Assembly (NCBI GenBank): GCA_001544595.2
Contig: FCOH02000018.1
Coordinates: forward strand, 62,001 to 126,000
DNA from: Caballeronia peredens
Lineage (GTDB): Bacteria > Pseudomonadota > Gammaproteobacteria > Burkholderiales > Burkholderiaceae
DNA length: 64,000 bases
Direction: 5' to 3'
Below the pieces are notes generated by a model. The model was given only the letters and a program-made list of their open reading frames with translations, searched no databases and was not told the DNA's origin. Shown here one piece after another: positions 54,036 to 63,576 of this stretch. A program made the translations under genes and the position numbers. Positions within the stretch are counted from its first letter, which is position 1, and every line of letters begins with the position of its first letter.

Positions 54036-54830
54036 TTAGCTGCCGTACACGTCGAAGTCGAAGTACTTCTTTTCGAGCTTCTTGTAGGTGCCGTCCTTGA
54101 TGATGTCGGCGATCGCCTTGTCGATCTGCGTCTTGAGATCCGTGTCTTCCTTGCGCAGACCGATGCCCGCGCCGTTGCCGAGGATCTTCGGATCGACGAT
54201 ATCCTTGCCCGCGAAGTCGAAACCGTTGCCGCGCGGCGTCTTCAGGAAGCCGATTTCGGCTTGCACGGCGTCCTGCAGGGCAGCGTCGAGACGGCCCGAG
54301 GTCAGATCGGCGTAGACCTGATCCTGGTTCTGGTACGGCGTGACCGTCACGCCCTTCGGCGCCCAGTAGGTCTTCGCGTAGGTTTCCTGGATCGTTCCTT
54401 GTTCGACGCCGACGTTCTTGCCCTTCAGGCTTTCAGCCGTCGGCAGGATGTTGCTGCCCTTTTTCGCGACCAGACGCGTCGGCGTGTTGAAGAGCTTGCT
54501 CGAGAAGGCGATCTGCTCGGCGCGTTGCGGCGTCATCGACATCGACGAGAGCACGCCGTCGAACTTCTTCGCCTTGAGCGCGGGGATCATGCCGTCGAAA
54601 TCGTTTTCCACCCACACGCACTTGGCCTTCAGGCGCGAGCAGATTTCGTTGCCGAGATCGATGTCGAAACCGACCAGCTTGCCGTCGGAACCTTTCGATT
54701 CGAACGGGGGATAGCTTGCATCGACGCCGAAGCGGATCGTCGAATAGTCCTTCGCCTGCGCGGACGTGACGGCGGTGAGCGACGTGGCGGCGAGAAGGGA
54801 CATCGTCAGTGCCGCGAGCAGTTTCTTCAC
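54036..54830 (-). CDS. ABC transporter substrate-binding protein for basic/polar amino acids
   Basis: A 264-residue SBP_bac_3 protein resembling ArgT/HisJ. The signal peptide is MKKLLAALTMSLLAATSLTA, ending SAQA-K. The mature part starts IRFGVDASYPPFESKGSDG, and includes LVGFDIDLGNEICSRL, VLSSMSMTPQRAEQIAFS, VGVEQGTIQETYAK and GRLDAALQDAV. These fit lysine/arginine/ornithine/histidine-type binding proteins. No permease or ATPase genes are adjacent, so it is an orphan that must use components encoded elsewhere, or act alone. Confidence 0.9.
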   Translation of the reverse strand: MKKLLAALTMSLLAATSLTAVTSAQAKDYSTIRFGVDASYPPFESKGSDGKLVGFDIDLGNEICSRLKAKCVWVENDFDGMIPALKAKKFDGVLSSMSMTPQRAEQIAFSSKLFNTPTRLVAKKGSNILPTAESLKGKNVGVEQGTIQETYAKTYWAPKGVTVTPYQNQDQVYADLTSGRLDAALQDAVQAEIGFLKTPRGNGFDFAGKDIVDPKILGNGAGIGLRKEDTDLKTQIDKAIADIIKDGTYKKLEKKYFDFDVYGS

Positions 54831-54983
54831 TGTTTTAACTCCAGAGGATGGTCAGTTCAGCCCGGTAGGTCTCGGATCCGGGCGTCCGGCGCTTCGTTGG
54901 GCGCCGGAACATAGTATTCCGCGGATCGTGTCCGCTCAGAATCGGCAGAAGGTTACCAAGCCAAAAATGTTGGGGAGCTAGTG

Positions 54984-55006
54984 AAAGCCCCGATAGCGGG
55001 GGCTTT
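54984..55006. other. Hairpin without T-run near the end of the MFS exporter gene
   Basis: AAAGCCCC (54984-54991) and GGGGCTTT (54999-55006) form a short stem about 30 bp after the MFS stop. A weak terminator at best. Confidence 0.35.
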
Positions 55007-55035
55007 AGAGCTTTCCCTCGCTTAAGCGCCCCAGC

Positions 55036-56562
55036 TCACTGCTTCCTGAGCGGATGATCCTTCAGGAACCACGACAGCCCGAACGCGAACAGCGCGATGC
55101 ACGCGGCAACGAGATAAACCGTGTGCATCGAGCCCGCGAAAGCCTGCAGATAGTCGTCGCGCAATGCGGCGGGCAGATGTGCGACGGTCTGCGGACCGAG
55201 CGACTGCGGCAGTTCCGTGCCCGCCGGCACGAGCGCTTCGAGCCGCCCGCGCAGGCTGTTGCTGAAGATCGCGCCGAACGCCGCCACGCCGACCGAGCCG
55301 CCGATCGAGCGAAACAGCGTCGCGCTGGAGGTGGCCACGCCCATCAGCTTGAATTCGACGACGTTCTGAACCGCCAGCACCAGCACCTGCATCACCATGC
55401 CGAGCCCGCAGCCCAAAAGCGCCATGTAGATGTTCATGGTCCAGAGCGGCGTGTCGAGGCGCAGCGTGGAGAGCAGCAGCATCGCCGCGCTGACGAGCGC
55501 CGTGCCCGCGATCGGAAAGAAACGATACTTGCCGATCCGGCTGATGATGCGCCCGCTCACGATCGACGTGAGCAGCACGCCGCCCATCATCGGCGTGATC
55601 TGCAGGCCCGCTTGCGACGGCGTCGAGCCTTTCACGACCTGCAGATACAGCGGCAGAAACGTGACCGCGCCGAACAGCGCGCAGCCGACGATGAAGCCGA
55701 TCAGCCCCGCCAGCACGAAAGTGCGCTCTTTGAAGAGCGACAGCGGCATGATCGGTTCGGCGGCGAGCCGCTCTTCGTAGATGAAGCCGCCGAGGCAGAC
55801 GAGCCCGAGCGCGAGCGTGCACCAGAGTTGCGGCGAGGTCCAGGGCAGGAGCGCGCCGCCTTCGCTGGTGAACAGGATGATGCAGGTGAGCGCCGCCGCG
55901 AGAAAGCCGGCGCCCATGTAGTCCACGCGATGATTCACATGCGCGGTGTGCGGTTTGAACACGAGCTGGATCACGGCGAGCGCGATCACGCCGAGCGGCA
56001 GGTTGATGTAGAAAATCCAGCGCCACGACAGATGCTCGACGAGAAAGCCGCCGAGCAGCGGGCCGACGACCGTCGCCAGCCCGTACACGCCGCCGAAGAG
56101 TCCCTGAAAGCGGCCGCGTTCGGCGGGCGGAATGACGTCCGCGATGGCGGCCATCGTGATGACCATCAGTCCGCCGCCGCCCAGTCCTTGCAGCGCGCGC
56201 AGCGCGATCAGCTGCGTCATGTTCTGGGCGACGCCGCAAAGGATCGAGCCGGCGAGAAAGATCAGTATCGACGCCTGAAGCACGATCTTGCGGCCGAACT
56301 GGTCGCCGAACTTGCCGTAGAGCGGTACGACGATCGTCGAACTGAGCAGATACGACGTGACGACCCACGACAGGTTTTCGAGCCCGCCGAGATCGCCGAC
56401 GATCGTCGGCAGCGCCGTCGACACGATGGTCTGGTCGAGCGCGCCGAGCAGCATGACGAGCAGAAGCGCCGTGAACAGCAGCCTGACAGGCGGCTTCGCG
56501 GCGAGGCCGGTTTCGGCGGACGGGTTCGAGCCCGCGACGGCGGTTTGATGCAAAGATGTCAT
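55036..56562 (-). CDS. EmrB/QacA-family MFS drug exporter (DHA2)
   Basis: A 508-residue protein with about 14 hydrophobic helices. Motif A is GKFGDQFGRK, the conserved LGALDQTIVSTALPTIVGDL is in TM1, motif B ALRALQGLGGGGLM, and motif C GPLLGGFLVEHLSWRWIFYINLP. These define proton-driven multidrug exporters of the DHA2 group. It is divergent from a TetR gene across 121 bp with an inverted-repeat operator, so induction by a toxic ligand through that repressor is likely. Confidence 0.93.
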   Translation of the reverse strand: MTSLHQTAVAGSNPSAETGLAAKPPVRLLFTALLLVMLLGALDQTIVSTALPTIVGDLGGLENLSWVVTSYLLSSTIVVPLYGKFGDQFGRKIVLQASILIFLAGSILCGVAQNMTQLIALRALQGLGGGGLMVITMAAIADVIPPAERGRFQGLFGGVYGLATVVGPLLGGFLVEHLSWRWIFYINLPLGVIALAVIQLVFKPHTAHVNHRVDYMGAGFLAAALTCIILFTSEGGALLPWTSPQLWCTLALGLVCLGGFIYEERLAAEPIMPLSLFKERTFVLAGLIGFIVGCALFGAVTFLPLYLQVVKGSTPSQAGLQITPMMGGVLLTSIVSGRIISRIGKYRFFPIAGTALVSAAMLLLSTLRLDTPLWTMNIYMALLGCGLGMVMQVLVLAVQNVVEFKLMGVATSSATLFRSIGGSVGVAAFGAIFSNSLRGRLEALVPAGTELPQSLGPQTVAHLPAALRDDYLQAFAGSMHTVYLVAACIALFAFGLSWFLKDHPLRKQ

Positions 56563-56631
56563 TTGTCTGTACGCGGTTGTGATGCCGTAAGCGATTCCAA
56601 TCCGCTGTTGAATAATGCGGTTTGAAATTAA

Positions 56632-56647
56632 TTAACGTGTAAGTTAA
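56632..56647. promoter_or_regulatory. TetR operator candidate between exporter and regulator
   Basis: TTAAC (56632-56636) and GTTAA (56643-56647) form an inverted repeat with a six-base centre in an AT-rich divergent promoter region, the right size for a TetR-family dimer. It probably controls both the exporter and the regulator. Confidence 0.45.
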
Positions 56648-56683
56648 TATAGTCGTTGACCGTCGATTCGTCAATTTTTCGAT

Positions 56684-57361
56684 ATGACCAAGGATGCAGC
56701 AGAAGCGAGCGCCGCAAATTCAGGGCGCCCCGCGTCGCCACGAAGGCCCGGCCGTCCGAGCGGCGCGCACGGCGAGGAGGCGCGTACGCGGTTGCTCGAC
56801 ATCGCGCTGGAATTGTTCGCGCGGCAGGGCATCGGCGAAACGACGCTCGGCGCGATCGCGCGCGAGGCGGGCGTCACGCCGGCGATGGTCCACTACTATT
56901 TCAAGACGCGCGACCAGTTGCTCGACATGCTGATCGACGAGCGTTTCGTGCCGTTGCGCGCCGAACTCGCACGCGTGTTCAATGATCCGGATGCGGAACC
57001 CGTCGAAACCTTGCGCGCGTTCGTCGAGACGCTCGTCGCGACGGTGGAAAAGCATCCGTGGTTCGCGGCGCTGTGGGTGCGCGAGGTGATCAGCGAGGGC
57101 GGCATGCTGCGTCAGCGCATGGCCGAGCGCTTCGGCGACCAGCGCAAGGACCGCGCGATCGAGCGCATCGCGCAATGGCAGAAGGAAGGCAAGCTGAATC
57201 CGGCGCTGGAGCCGTCGCTCGTGTTTCTGTCGCTGTTCGGGCTGACGGTGTTTCCGCTCGCGACGTCGCGCTGGCGCGGGGAAGGCGAGCGGGCGGTCGG
57301 CACGGAGCAACTGGCGCGGCACGTCGTTGCGTTGTTGATGAACGGGATCAGGCCGTATTGA
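56684..57361 (+). CDS. TetR-family repressor of the adjacent exporter
   Basis: A 225-residue protein. A disordered basic start precedes the HTH: TRLLDIALELFARQGIGETTLGAIAREAGVTPAMVHYYFKTRDQLL. The ligand-binding domain begins near residue 80 and includes HPWFAALWVREVISEGGMLRQ, found in several TetR proteins regulating efflux. It is divergent from the DHA2 transporter with a shared candidate operator, and the MFS gene downstream starts 84 bp later. Ligand unknown. Confidence 0.9.
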   Translation: MTKDAAEASAANSGRPASPRRPGRPSGAHGEEARTRLLDIALELFARQGIGETTLGAIAREAGVTPAMVHYYFKTRDQLLDMLIDERFVPLRAELARVFNDPDAEPVETLRAFVETLVATVEKHPWFAALWVREVISEGGMLRQRMAERFGDQRKDRAIERIAQWQKEGKLNPALEPSLVFLSLFGLTVFPLATSRWRGEGERAVGTEQLARHVVALLMNGIRPY

Positions 57362-57445
57362 GGCTTCGGGCGATTATCCGTCCGGTTAAAATCCGTCCCT
57401 CGTTCGCGCTGTCGTGCGCAAACCGCCCGAAGAGGAGACACCCCG

Positions 57446-58858
57446 ATGCCCACACTCCAGCCGCCGCTCGCACAGGCGCTTCCCGTCACCGCCGGCGGCA
57501 TTTCCGCGCGGCTCGATCGCCTGCCGGCCACGCGCTCCGTCTGGATGCTCATCGTGCTCCTGAGCCTCGGATTCTTCTTCGAGCTCTACGACTTGCTGTA
57601 TTCCGGCTACGTCGCGCCCGGATTGGTCAAAAGCGGCATTCTCACGCCGACCACGAGCGGCTTTTTCGGCATGACGGGCGTCGCGAGTTTCATCGCGTCG
57701 CTGTTCGCCGGGCTCTTCATCGGCACGATCGCGTGCGGTTTTCTCGCCGATCGCTTCGGACGTCGCGCGATCTTCACGTATTCGCTGCTCTGGTACACCG
57801 GCGCGAACCTCATCATGGCCTTTCAGGACACGGCGACGGGACTGAACCTCTGGCGCTTCGTCGCGGGCGTGGGCATCGGTGTGGAACTGGTGACGATCGG
57901 CACCTATATTTCCGAACTGGCGCCGAAGCACATCCGCGGCCGCGCGTTCGCCTGCGAGCAGGCGGTCGGCTTCATGGCGGTGCCGGTCGTCGCGTTCCTT
58001 GCGTATCTGCTCGTGCCGCGCGCGCCGTTCGGCATCGACGGCTGGCGCTGGGTCGTCATCATCGGCGCGCACGGGGCGCTGTTCGTCTGGTGGATTCGCC
58101 GCACGCTGCCGGAAAGTCCGCGCTGGCTCGCGCAGAAAGGCCGTCTCGACGAAGCCGATCGCGTGATGCGCGCGCTCGAAGAGAAAGTCGCGCGCGAATA
58201 CGGCAAGCCGCTTCCGCCGCCCGAACCCGCGGTCGAATCGGCCGACGCGCGCGGCGCCTTCGCCGACATGTGGAAGCCGCCCTACGGCCGTCGCGCCACG
58301 ATGATGATCATCTTCAATGTGTTCCAGACGGTCGGTTTCTACGGCTTTGCGAACTGGGTGCCGACGCTGCTCGTCAAGCAGGGCATCACGGTGACGTCGA
58401 GCCTCATGTATTCGGGGATCATCGCGATTGCCGCGCCGATCGGGCCGCTCATCGGACTGGCGATCGCCGATCGGATCGAGCGCAAGACGGCCATCGTGGC
58501 GATGGCGGCGCTCAATATCGTGTGCGGGCTGCTGTTCAGCCAGTCGGGCAACGCGGCGTTTCTGATCGCGATGGGCGTCGGGCTCACGCTCTCCGGCAAC
58601 ATCATGTCGTACAGCTATCACGCGTATCAGACCGAGTTGTTTCCGACGAGCATCCGTGCGCGCGCGGTCGGCTTCGTCTATTCGTGGAGCCGCTTCTCGG
58701 CGATTTTCACGTCGTTCATCATCGCGGGCGTGCTGAAGGGCTTCGGTACGACGGGCGTGTTCGTGTTCATCGCGTCGGCGATGCTGATCGTGATGGCGGC
58801 CATCGGAATCATGGGGCCGAAAACGCGCGACCTCGCGCTGGAGAAGATCTCGCATTGA
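57446..58858 (+). CDS. MFS metabolite:proton symporter (sugar/aromatic acid type)
   Basis: A 470-residue, 12-helix transporter with a GAGGAG site upstream. Signatures: ELYDLLYSGYVAPGLV in TM1 (the acid-transporter D/E-L-Y-D motif), motif A GFLADRFGRRAIF, ELAPKHIRGRAFACEQAVGFMAVP, PESPRWLAQKGR after TM6, IADRIERKTAI, and TELFPTSIRARAVGFVYSWSR before TM11. These fit metabolite:H+ symporters for organic or aromatic acids, not drugs. It is probably not co-regulated with the DHA2 exporter, though it follows the TetR gene. Confidence 0.87.
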   Translation: MPTLQPPLAQALPVTAGGISARLDRLPATRSVWMLIVLLSLGFFFELYDLLYSGYVAPGLVKSGILTPTTSGFFGMTGVASFIASLFAGLFIGTIACGFLADRFGRRAIFTYSLLWYTGANLIMAFQDTATGLNLWRFVAGVGIGVELVTIGTYISELAPKHIRGRAFACEQAVGFMAVPVVAFLAYLLVPRAPFGIDGWRWVVIIGAHGALFVWWIRRTLPESPRWLAQKGRLDEADRVMRALEEKVAREYGKPLPPPEPAVESADARGAFADMWKPPYGRRATMMIIFNVFQTVGFYGFANWVPTLLVKQGITVTSSLMYSGIIAIAAPIGPLIGLAIADRIERKTAIVAMAALNIVCGLLFSQSGNAAFLIAMGVGLTLSGNIMSYSYHAYQTELFPTSIRARAVGFVYSWSRFSAIFTSFIIAGVLKGFGTTGVFVFIASAMLIVMAAIGIMGPKTRDLALEKISH

Positions 58859-58954
58859 CGTGTAGCGTCGCGTAAAAGGTGCCAGTTGCTGCATGTTTGC
58901 GTCCTGTATGCCAGAATCCGCAGGACGTACCCATATCGCGGCCGATATTCGCAT

Positions 58955-59851
58955 ATGTCCGACACGCTCAACACACTCGAAGCAGATCATGCGATGCGCA
59001 ACTGGACGTACCGGTCGACGGGAAAGATTCCGATCGGCTCCGAGCTGCACAAGCGCATGTTTTGCGAGATGTTGCTGACGACGCACAATCCGTACAAGCC
59101 GGCCGTCATCGACTGGCCGAAGCTCGATCCCGCCGCGTTGAAGCGCGTGACCTCGCTGCCGATCTGGGATATCGCGGTGCAGACGGAAGGGCGCGCCTCG
59201 ATTCGCGTCGCGACTTACGCGGGCATCGTCGACGATGCGCAACTGCGCGATGCCTTGCGCATGAACGGCGGCGAGGAGGCGCGCCACAAGCTCGTGCTGT
59301 CGAAGCTCGTCGAGGCGTACGGCATCGAACTCGCGCCCGAACCGGCGTATCCGGCGCCCGCCGATCCGCTGCGCGCGTGGATGCTGACGGGCTACAGCGA
59401 ATGCATCGACAGTTTCTTCGCGTTCGGTCTCTTCGAAGCCGCGCGGCAGTCCGGATATTTTCCCGAAGCACTCGTCGAAACCTTCGAGCCGGTCATTCAG
59501 GAAGAGGCGCGGCACATTCTCTTTTTCGCCAACTGGGTGGCGTGGTACCGGCGCGGCCTGCCGTGGTATCGCAAGCCGTGGTTTCTGGCGAAGACCGCAA
59601 GCGTCTGGTTCTCGCTGATCCGCGACCGCATCTCGCTCGCACGCGGCTTCGACAAGAGCGGCGCGGCGCAGGACGCGAACTTCCCCGCGAATGTCGGCGA
59701 TTCGCTGTCGGGCAGCGTGTCGGCGCGTGCGCTGATCGAGCTGTGTCTCGTCGAGAACGACCGCCGCATGGGCGGCTACGATTCCCGCCTCTTGCGCCCG
59801 TCCACGGTGCCGAAGCTCGCGCGTCTCGCGCTGCGCTTCATCAGGAAGTAA
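58955..59851 (+). CDS. Ferritin-like di-iron domain protein
   Basis: A 298-residue protein starting MSDTLNTLEADHAMRNWTY; the open frame extends 23 codons upstream without a good start. Two EExRH motifs, GGEEARHKLVLSKL (~residue 109) and QEEARHILFFANW (~residue 187), with other carboxylates between (YSECIDSFFAFGLFE), give the ligand set of a ferritin-like di-iron helix bundle. The C-terminal 60 residues include a basic amphipathic tail. Function is unknown; oxygenase, oxidase or iron handling are all possible. It is convergent with the TetR gene (8 bp gap). Confidence 0.82.
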   Translation: MSDTLNTLEADHAMRNWTYRSTGKIPIGSELHKRMFCEMLLTTHNPYKPAVIDWPKLDPAALKRVTSLPIWDIAVQTEGRASIRVATYAGIVDDAQLRDALRMNGGEEARHKLVLSKLVEAYGIELAPEPAYPAPADPLRAWMLTGYSECIDSFFAFGLFEAARQSGYFPEALVETFEPVIQEEARHILFFANWVAWYRRGLPWYRKPWFLAKTASVWFSLIRDRISLARGFDKSGAAQDANFPANVGDSLSGSVSARALIELCLVENDRRMGGYDSRLLRPSTVPKLARLALRFIRK

Positions 59852-59858
59852 GGGCGTT

Positions 59859-60584
59859 TCAGCCCGCCGGTTTCGATGCCTCGTCGAACCGGCGCGAGGC
59901 TTCCTCGACCTCCTGCCGAAACTGCGCGAGCGCCGCCAGTTCGGCGTTCGGCGGCTGCAGCGCCGTCCACAGCACTTCCACCAGTTCGTTCGCGGTCGTC
60001 TCGATCTGAGTCTGACTCAGGCGCCGCTTCGCGAGCGTTGCGTCCCACAGCACGTGTTCCATCGGACCGAAGACGAGCGAGCGCAACAGGCGCAGCGGCA
60101 CGTCATTGCGCACGTGGCCGAGCGCCTGGCCGCGCGCGAGCACGTCCATGAGCGGCGCGGTGTAGCGGCGCTGCAGTTCCGTGAGCGTGTCCGACAGATC
60201 GTGCTGCTTCGTGCGGCCTTCCGAGAGCACGAGCGCGCACAGCCCCGTGCCGTTCATCAGCATCAGCCGCAAATGGGTGCGCACGATGAACGCGAACTGC
60301 TGGCGCACCGAGCCGTCGCGCGGCAGGCCGGTTTCGAAGGCATCGATGATTTCGTCGTACCAGTCGGCGATCACGCGCGCACACAGTTCGCGCTTGCCGC
60401 TGAAATAACTGAAGACCGTCGCTTCCGAAATGCCCGCGCGCTGCGCAATCTCGGCGCTCGTCGCGGCGTCGTAGCCCTTTTCGGCGAAGACGTCGCGCCC
60501 TGCCTGCAGAATGTCCTTCACGCGCTGCTGCGATTTGACTCCGGCGGGCGCGCGGCGGCCGGTGGCGGTGGTTTGCGTCGACAT
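59859..60584 (-). CDS. TetR-family transcriptional regulator
   Basis: A 241-residue protein with HTH ILQAGRDVFAEKGYDAATSAEIAQRAGISEATVFSYFSGKRELC. The ligand domain (VLARGQALGHVRNDVPLRLLRSLVFGPMEHVLWD) matches fatty-acid/acyl-CoA-type TetR regulators such as FadR/PsrA-like proteins. It is divergent from the ivd-mccB-mccA operon across 174 bp, so control of leucine catabolism is likely. In pseudomonads the liu operon instead uses a MerR regulator, LiuR. Confidence 0.88.
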   Translation of the reverse strand: MSTQTTATGRRAPAGVKSQQRVKDILQAGRDVFAEKGYDAATSAEIAQRAGISEATVFSYFSGKRELCARVIADWYDEIIDAFETGLPRDGSVRQQFAFIVRTHLRLMLMNGTGLCALVLSEGRTKQHDLSDTLTELQRRYTAPLMDVLARGQALGHVRNDVPLRLLRSLVFGPMEHVLWDATLAKRRLSQTQIETTANELVEVLWTALQPPNAELAALAQFRQEVEEASRRFDEASKPAG

Positions 60585-60758
60585 TGTCGGAAAAGATGGC
60601 GATGAGCGTACGGATAAATGTGAGCGTAGCTCAAAAATCTATTGACGGCTAGCCGATTTGAGCGTGAAATTGCCCCATTCCGTGGATTTCGGCCCGGTGT
60701 GAGCGAGACTCATATTTCAGGGCCTGCCGAAAACATCGCATTCTCGAGGAGACAACTC

Positions 60759-61940
60759 ATGAGCAACCTACCCGGCCTGAATTTCGCGTTGGGCGAAGAC
60801 ATCGACATGTTGCGCGATTCGCTCGCCAATTTCTCGGCGAAGGAAATCGCCCCGCGCGCGGCCGAGATCGACCACACCGACCAGTTCCCGATGGACCTGT
60901 GGAAGAAGCTCGGCGACCTGGGCGTGCTCGGCATGACGGTATCCGAAGAGTACGGCGGCGCTAACATGGGCTACACCGCGCATATGGTCGCGATGGAGGA
61001 AATTTCGCGGGCGTCGGCGTCGGTCGGTCTGTCGTACGGCGCGCATTCGAATCTGTGCGTGAACCAGATTCATCGGAACGGCACGGAAGCGCAGAAGCAG
61101 AAGTATCTGCCGAAGCTCGTGTCGGGCGAGCACGTCGGCGCACTGGCGATGAGCGAGCCGAACGCGGGCTCGGACGTCGTCAGCATGAAGCTGCGCGCGG
61201 TCGAAAAGGGCGATCACTACGTGCTCAACGGCACGAAGATGTGGATCACCAACGGGCCGGACTGCGACACGCTCGTCGTCTACGCGAAGACGGATATCGA
61301 AGCGGGGCCGCGCGGCATCACGGCGTTCATCGTCGAAAAGGGCATGAAGGGCTTTTCCGTCGCGCAGAAGCTCGACAAGCTCGGCATGCGCGGCTCGCAT
61401 ACGGGCGAACTCGTGTTCGAGAACGTCGAAGTGCCGAAAGAGAACATTCTCGGCGCGCTGAACGGCGGCACGAAAGTGCTGATGAGCGGCCTCGATTACG
61501 AACGCGCCGTGCTCGCGGGCGGCCCGACCGGCATCATGCTCGCGTGCATGGACTCGGTCGTGCCGTATATCCACGACCGCAAGCAGTTCGGCCAGGCGAT
61601 CGGCGAGTTCCAGCTCATTCAGGGCAAGGTCGCCGACATGTACTCGACGCTGCAGGCGTGCCGCGCGTATCTGTACGCGGTCGGCCGTCAGCTCGACACG
61701 CTCGGCGCGGGCCACGTGCGTCAGGTGCGCAAGGACTGCGCGGGCGTCATCCTCTACACCGCCGAAAAAGCCACGTGGATGGCCGGCGAAGCCATTCAGA
61801 TTCTCGGCGGCAACGGCTATATCAACGAGTATCCGGTCGGACGCCTGTGGCGCGACGCGAAGCTCTATGAAATCGGCGCGGGCACGAGCGAGATCCGCCG
61901 CATGCTGATCGGCCGCGAACTGTTCGCCGAGACGGCTTGA
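60759..61940 (+). CDS. ivd: Isovaleryl-CoA dehydrogenase
   Basis: A 393-residue acyl-CoA dehydrogenase converting isovaleryl-CoA to 3-methylcrotonyl-CoA in leucine degradation. FAD-binding blocks are LAMSEPNAGSDVVSM and MWITNGPDCDTLVVYAK. The catalytic Glu248 is in SGLDYERAVLAGGPTG, a position (not the usual near-C-terminal Glu) that marks isovaleryl-CoA dehydrogenases. ILGGNGYINEYPVGRLWRD ends the protein. A GAGGAG site precedes the ATG at 60759. It is first gene of the ivd-mccB-mccA operon. Confidence 0.96.
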   Translation: MSNLPGLNFALGEDIDMLRDSLANFSAKEIAPRAAEIDHTDQFPMDLWKKLGDLGVLGMTVSEEYGGANMGYTAHMVAMEEISRASASVGLSYGAHSNLCVNQIHRNGTEAQKQKYLPKLVSGEHVGALAMSEPNAGSDVVSMKLRAVEKGDHYVLNGTKMWITNGPDCDTLVVYAKTDIEAGPRGITAFIVEKGMKGFSVAQKLDKLGMRGSHTGELVFENVEVPKENILGALNGGTKVLMSGLDYERAVLAGGPTGIMLACMDSVVPYIHDRKQFGQAIGEFQLIQGKVADMYSTLQACRAYLYAVGRQLDTLGAGHVRQVRKDCAGVILYTAEKATWMAGEAIQILGGNGYINEYPVGRLWRDAKLYEIGAGTSEIRRMLIGRELFAETA

Positions 61941-61951
61941 GGGCGCGCGAC

Positions 61952-63559
61952 ATGGCGATCATCGAATCGAAACTGAATCCGCGCGGCGAAGAGTTCCGCA
62001 CCAACGCGCAGGCGCTCGACGCGCTCGTCGCGGACCTGAAAGAGAAAGTCGCGAAGCTCGCGGAAGGCGGCGGACAAGCCGCACGCGATCGGCACGTGTC
62101 GCGCAACAAGCTGCTGCCGCGTGATCGCATCGCGCAACTGCTCGATCCGGGCACGCCGTTTCTCGAACTGTCGCAACTCGCGGCATACGGCATGTACAAC
62201 GACGACGCGCCGGGCGCGGGCGTCATCACCGGCATCGGGCGCATCGCGGGGCAGGAGTGCGTGGTCGTATGCAACGACGCGACCGTCAAGGGCGGCACGT
62301 ACTATCCCGTCACCGTGAAGAAGCACTTGCGCGCGCAGGAAATCGCGGAGCAGAACCGCTTGCCGTGCGTGTATCTCGTCGATTCGGGCGGCGCCAACCT
62401 GCCGAATCAGGACGACGTGTTTCCCGACCGCGACCACTTCGGCCGCATCTTCTACAACCAGGCGAACATGTCGGCGCAAGGCATCGCGCAGATCGCCGTC
62501 GTGATGGGTTCGTGTACCGCCGGCGGCGCGTACGTGCCGGCGATGAGCGACGAGTCGATCATCGTGAAGAATCAAGGCACGATCTTTCTGGGCGGCCCGC
62601 CGCTGGTCAAGGCCGCGACGGGCGAAGAAGTCAGCGCCGAAGATCTCGGCGGCGGTGACGTGCATACGCGTCTGTCCGGCGTCGCCGATCATCTCGCGCA
62701 GAACGATGCGCATGCGCTCGGCATCGCGCGCAGCATCGTCGGCAATCTGAATCGCGTGAAGACGCCGACGCTCGCATTGAAAGAGCCGCTGCCGCCGCGC
62801 TACGACCCGCAAAGCGTCTACGGCGTGATTCCCGTCGACACGCGCAAGCCCTTCGACGTGCGCGAAGTGATCGCGCGCATCGTCGACGATTCCGCCTTCG
62901 ACGAGTTCAAGGCGCGCTATGGCACGACGCTCGTCTGCGGTTTCGCGCATATCTGGGGACATCCGGTCGGCATCGTCGCGAACAACGGCATTCTGTTTTC
63001 CGAGTCGGCGCTGAAGGGGGCGCATTTCATCGAACTGTGCGCGCAACGCAAGATTCCGCTCGTGTTTCTGCAGAACATCACGGGCTTCATGGTCGGGCGC
63101 AAGTACGAGAACGAAGGCATCGCGCGTAACGGCGCGAAGATGGTGACGGCCGTTGCAACGGCGAAAGTGCCGAAGTTCACGGTGATCATCGGCGGCTCGT
63201 TCGGCGCGGGCAACTACGGCATGTGCGGCCGCGCGTATTCGCCGCGCTTTCTGTGGATGTGGCCGAACGCGCGCATCTCGGTGATGGGCGGCGAGCAGGC
63301 CGCGTCCGTGCTCGCGACGGTGCGACGCGACGGCATCGAGAAGAAGGGCGGGGCGTGGTCGAAGGAAGAAGAGGAAGCGTTCAAGGCGCCGATTCGCGAC
63401 CAGTACGAGGCGCAAGGGCATCCGTACTACGCGAGTGCGCGTTTGTGGGACGACGGCGTGATCGACCCCGCGCAGACCCGCGACGTGCTCGGTCTCGGCC
63501 TCGCCGCGACGATGAACGCACCCATCGAAGACACGCGCTTCGGCGTGTTCCGCATGTGA
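61952..63559 (+). CDS. mccB: 3-methylcrotonyl-CoA carboxylase beta (carboxyltransferase) subunit
   Basis: A 535-residue carboxyltransferase that moves CO2 from biotin to 3-methylcrotonyl-CoA. The N-terminal domain carries VSRNKLLPRDRIAQLLDPG and LVDSGGANLPNQDDVFPDRD. GSCTAGGAYVPAMSDE gives an oxyanion-hole Gly pair, and QNITGFMVGRKYENEGIARNG with GGSFGAGNYGMCGRAYSPRF form the second half-site. The PDRDHFGRIFYNQANMSA segment fits MCC better than propionyl-CoA carboxylase. It starts 11 bp after ivd and ends 17 bp before mccA. Confidence 0.95.
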   Translation: MAIIESKLNPRGEEFRTNAQALDALVADLKEKVAKLAEGGGQAARDRHVSRNKLLPRDRIAQLLDPGTPFLELSQLAAYGMYNDDAPGAGVITGIGRIAGQECVVVCNDATVKGGTYYPVTVKKHLRAQEIAEQNRLPCVYLVDSGGANLPNQDDVFPDRDHFGRIFYNQANMSAQGIAQIAVVMGSCTAGGAYVPAMSDESIIVKNQGTIFLGGPPLVKAATGEEVSAEDLGGGDVHTRLSGVADHLAQNDAHALGIARSIVGNLNRVKTPTLALKEPLPPRYDPQSVYGVIPVDTRKPFDVREVIARIVDDSAFDEFKARYGTTLVCGFAHIWGHPVGIVANNGILFSESALKGAHFIELCAQRKIPLVFLQNITGFMVGRKYENEGIARNGAKMVTAVATAKVPKFTVIIGGSFGAGNYGMCGRAYSPRFLWMWPNARISVMGGEQAASVLATVRRDGIEKKGGAWSKEEEEAFKAPIRDQYEAQGHPYYASARLWDDGVIDPAQTRDVLGLGLAATMNAPIEDTRFGVFRM

Positions 63560-63576
63560 CCCACGGATTCAATGCC

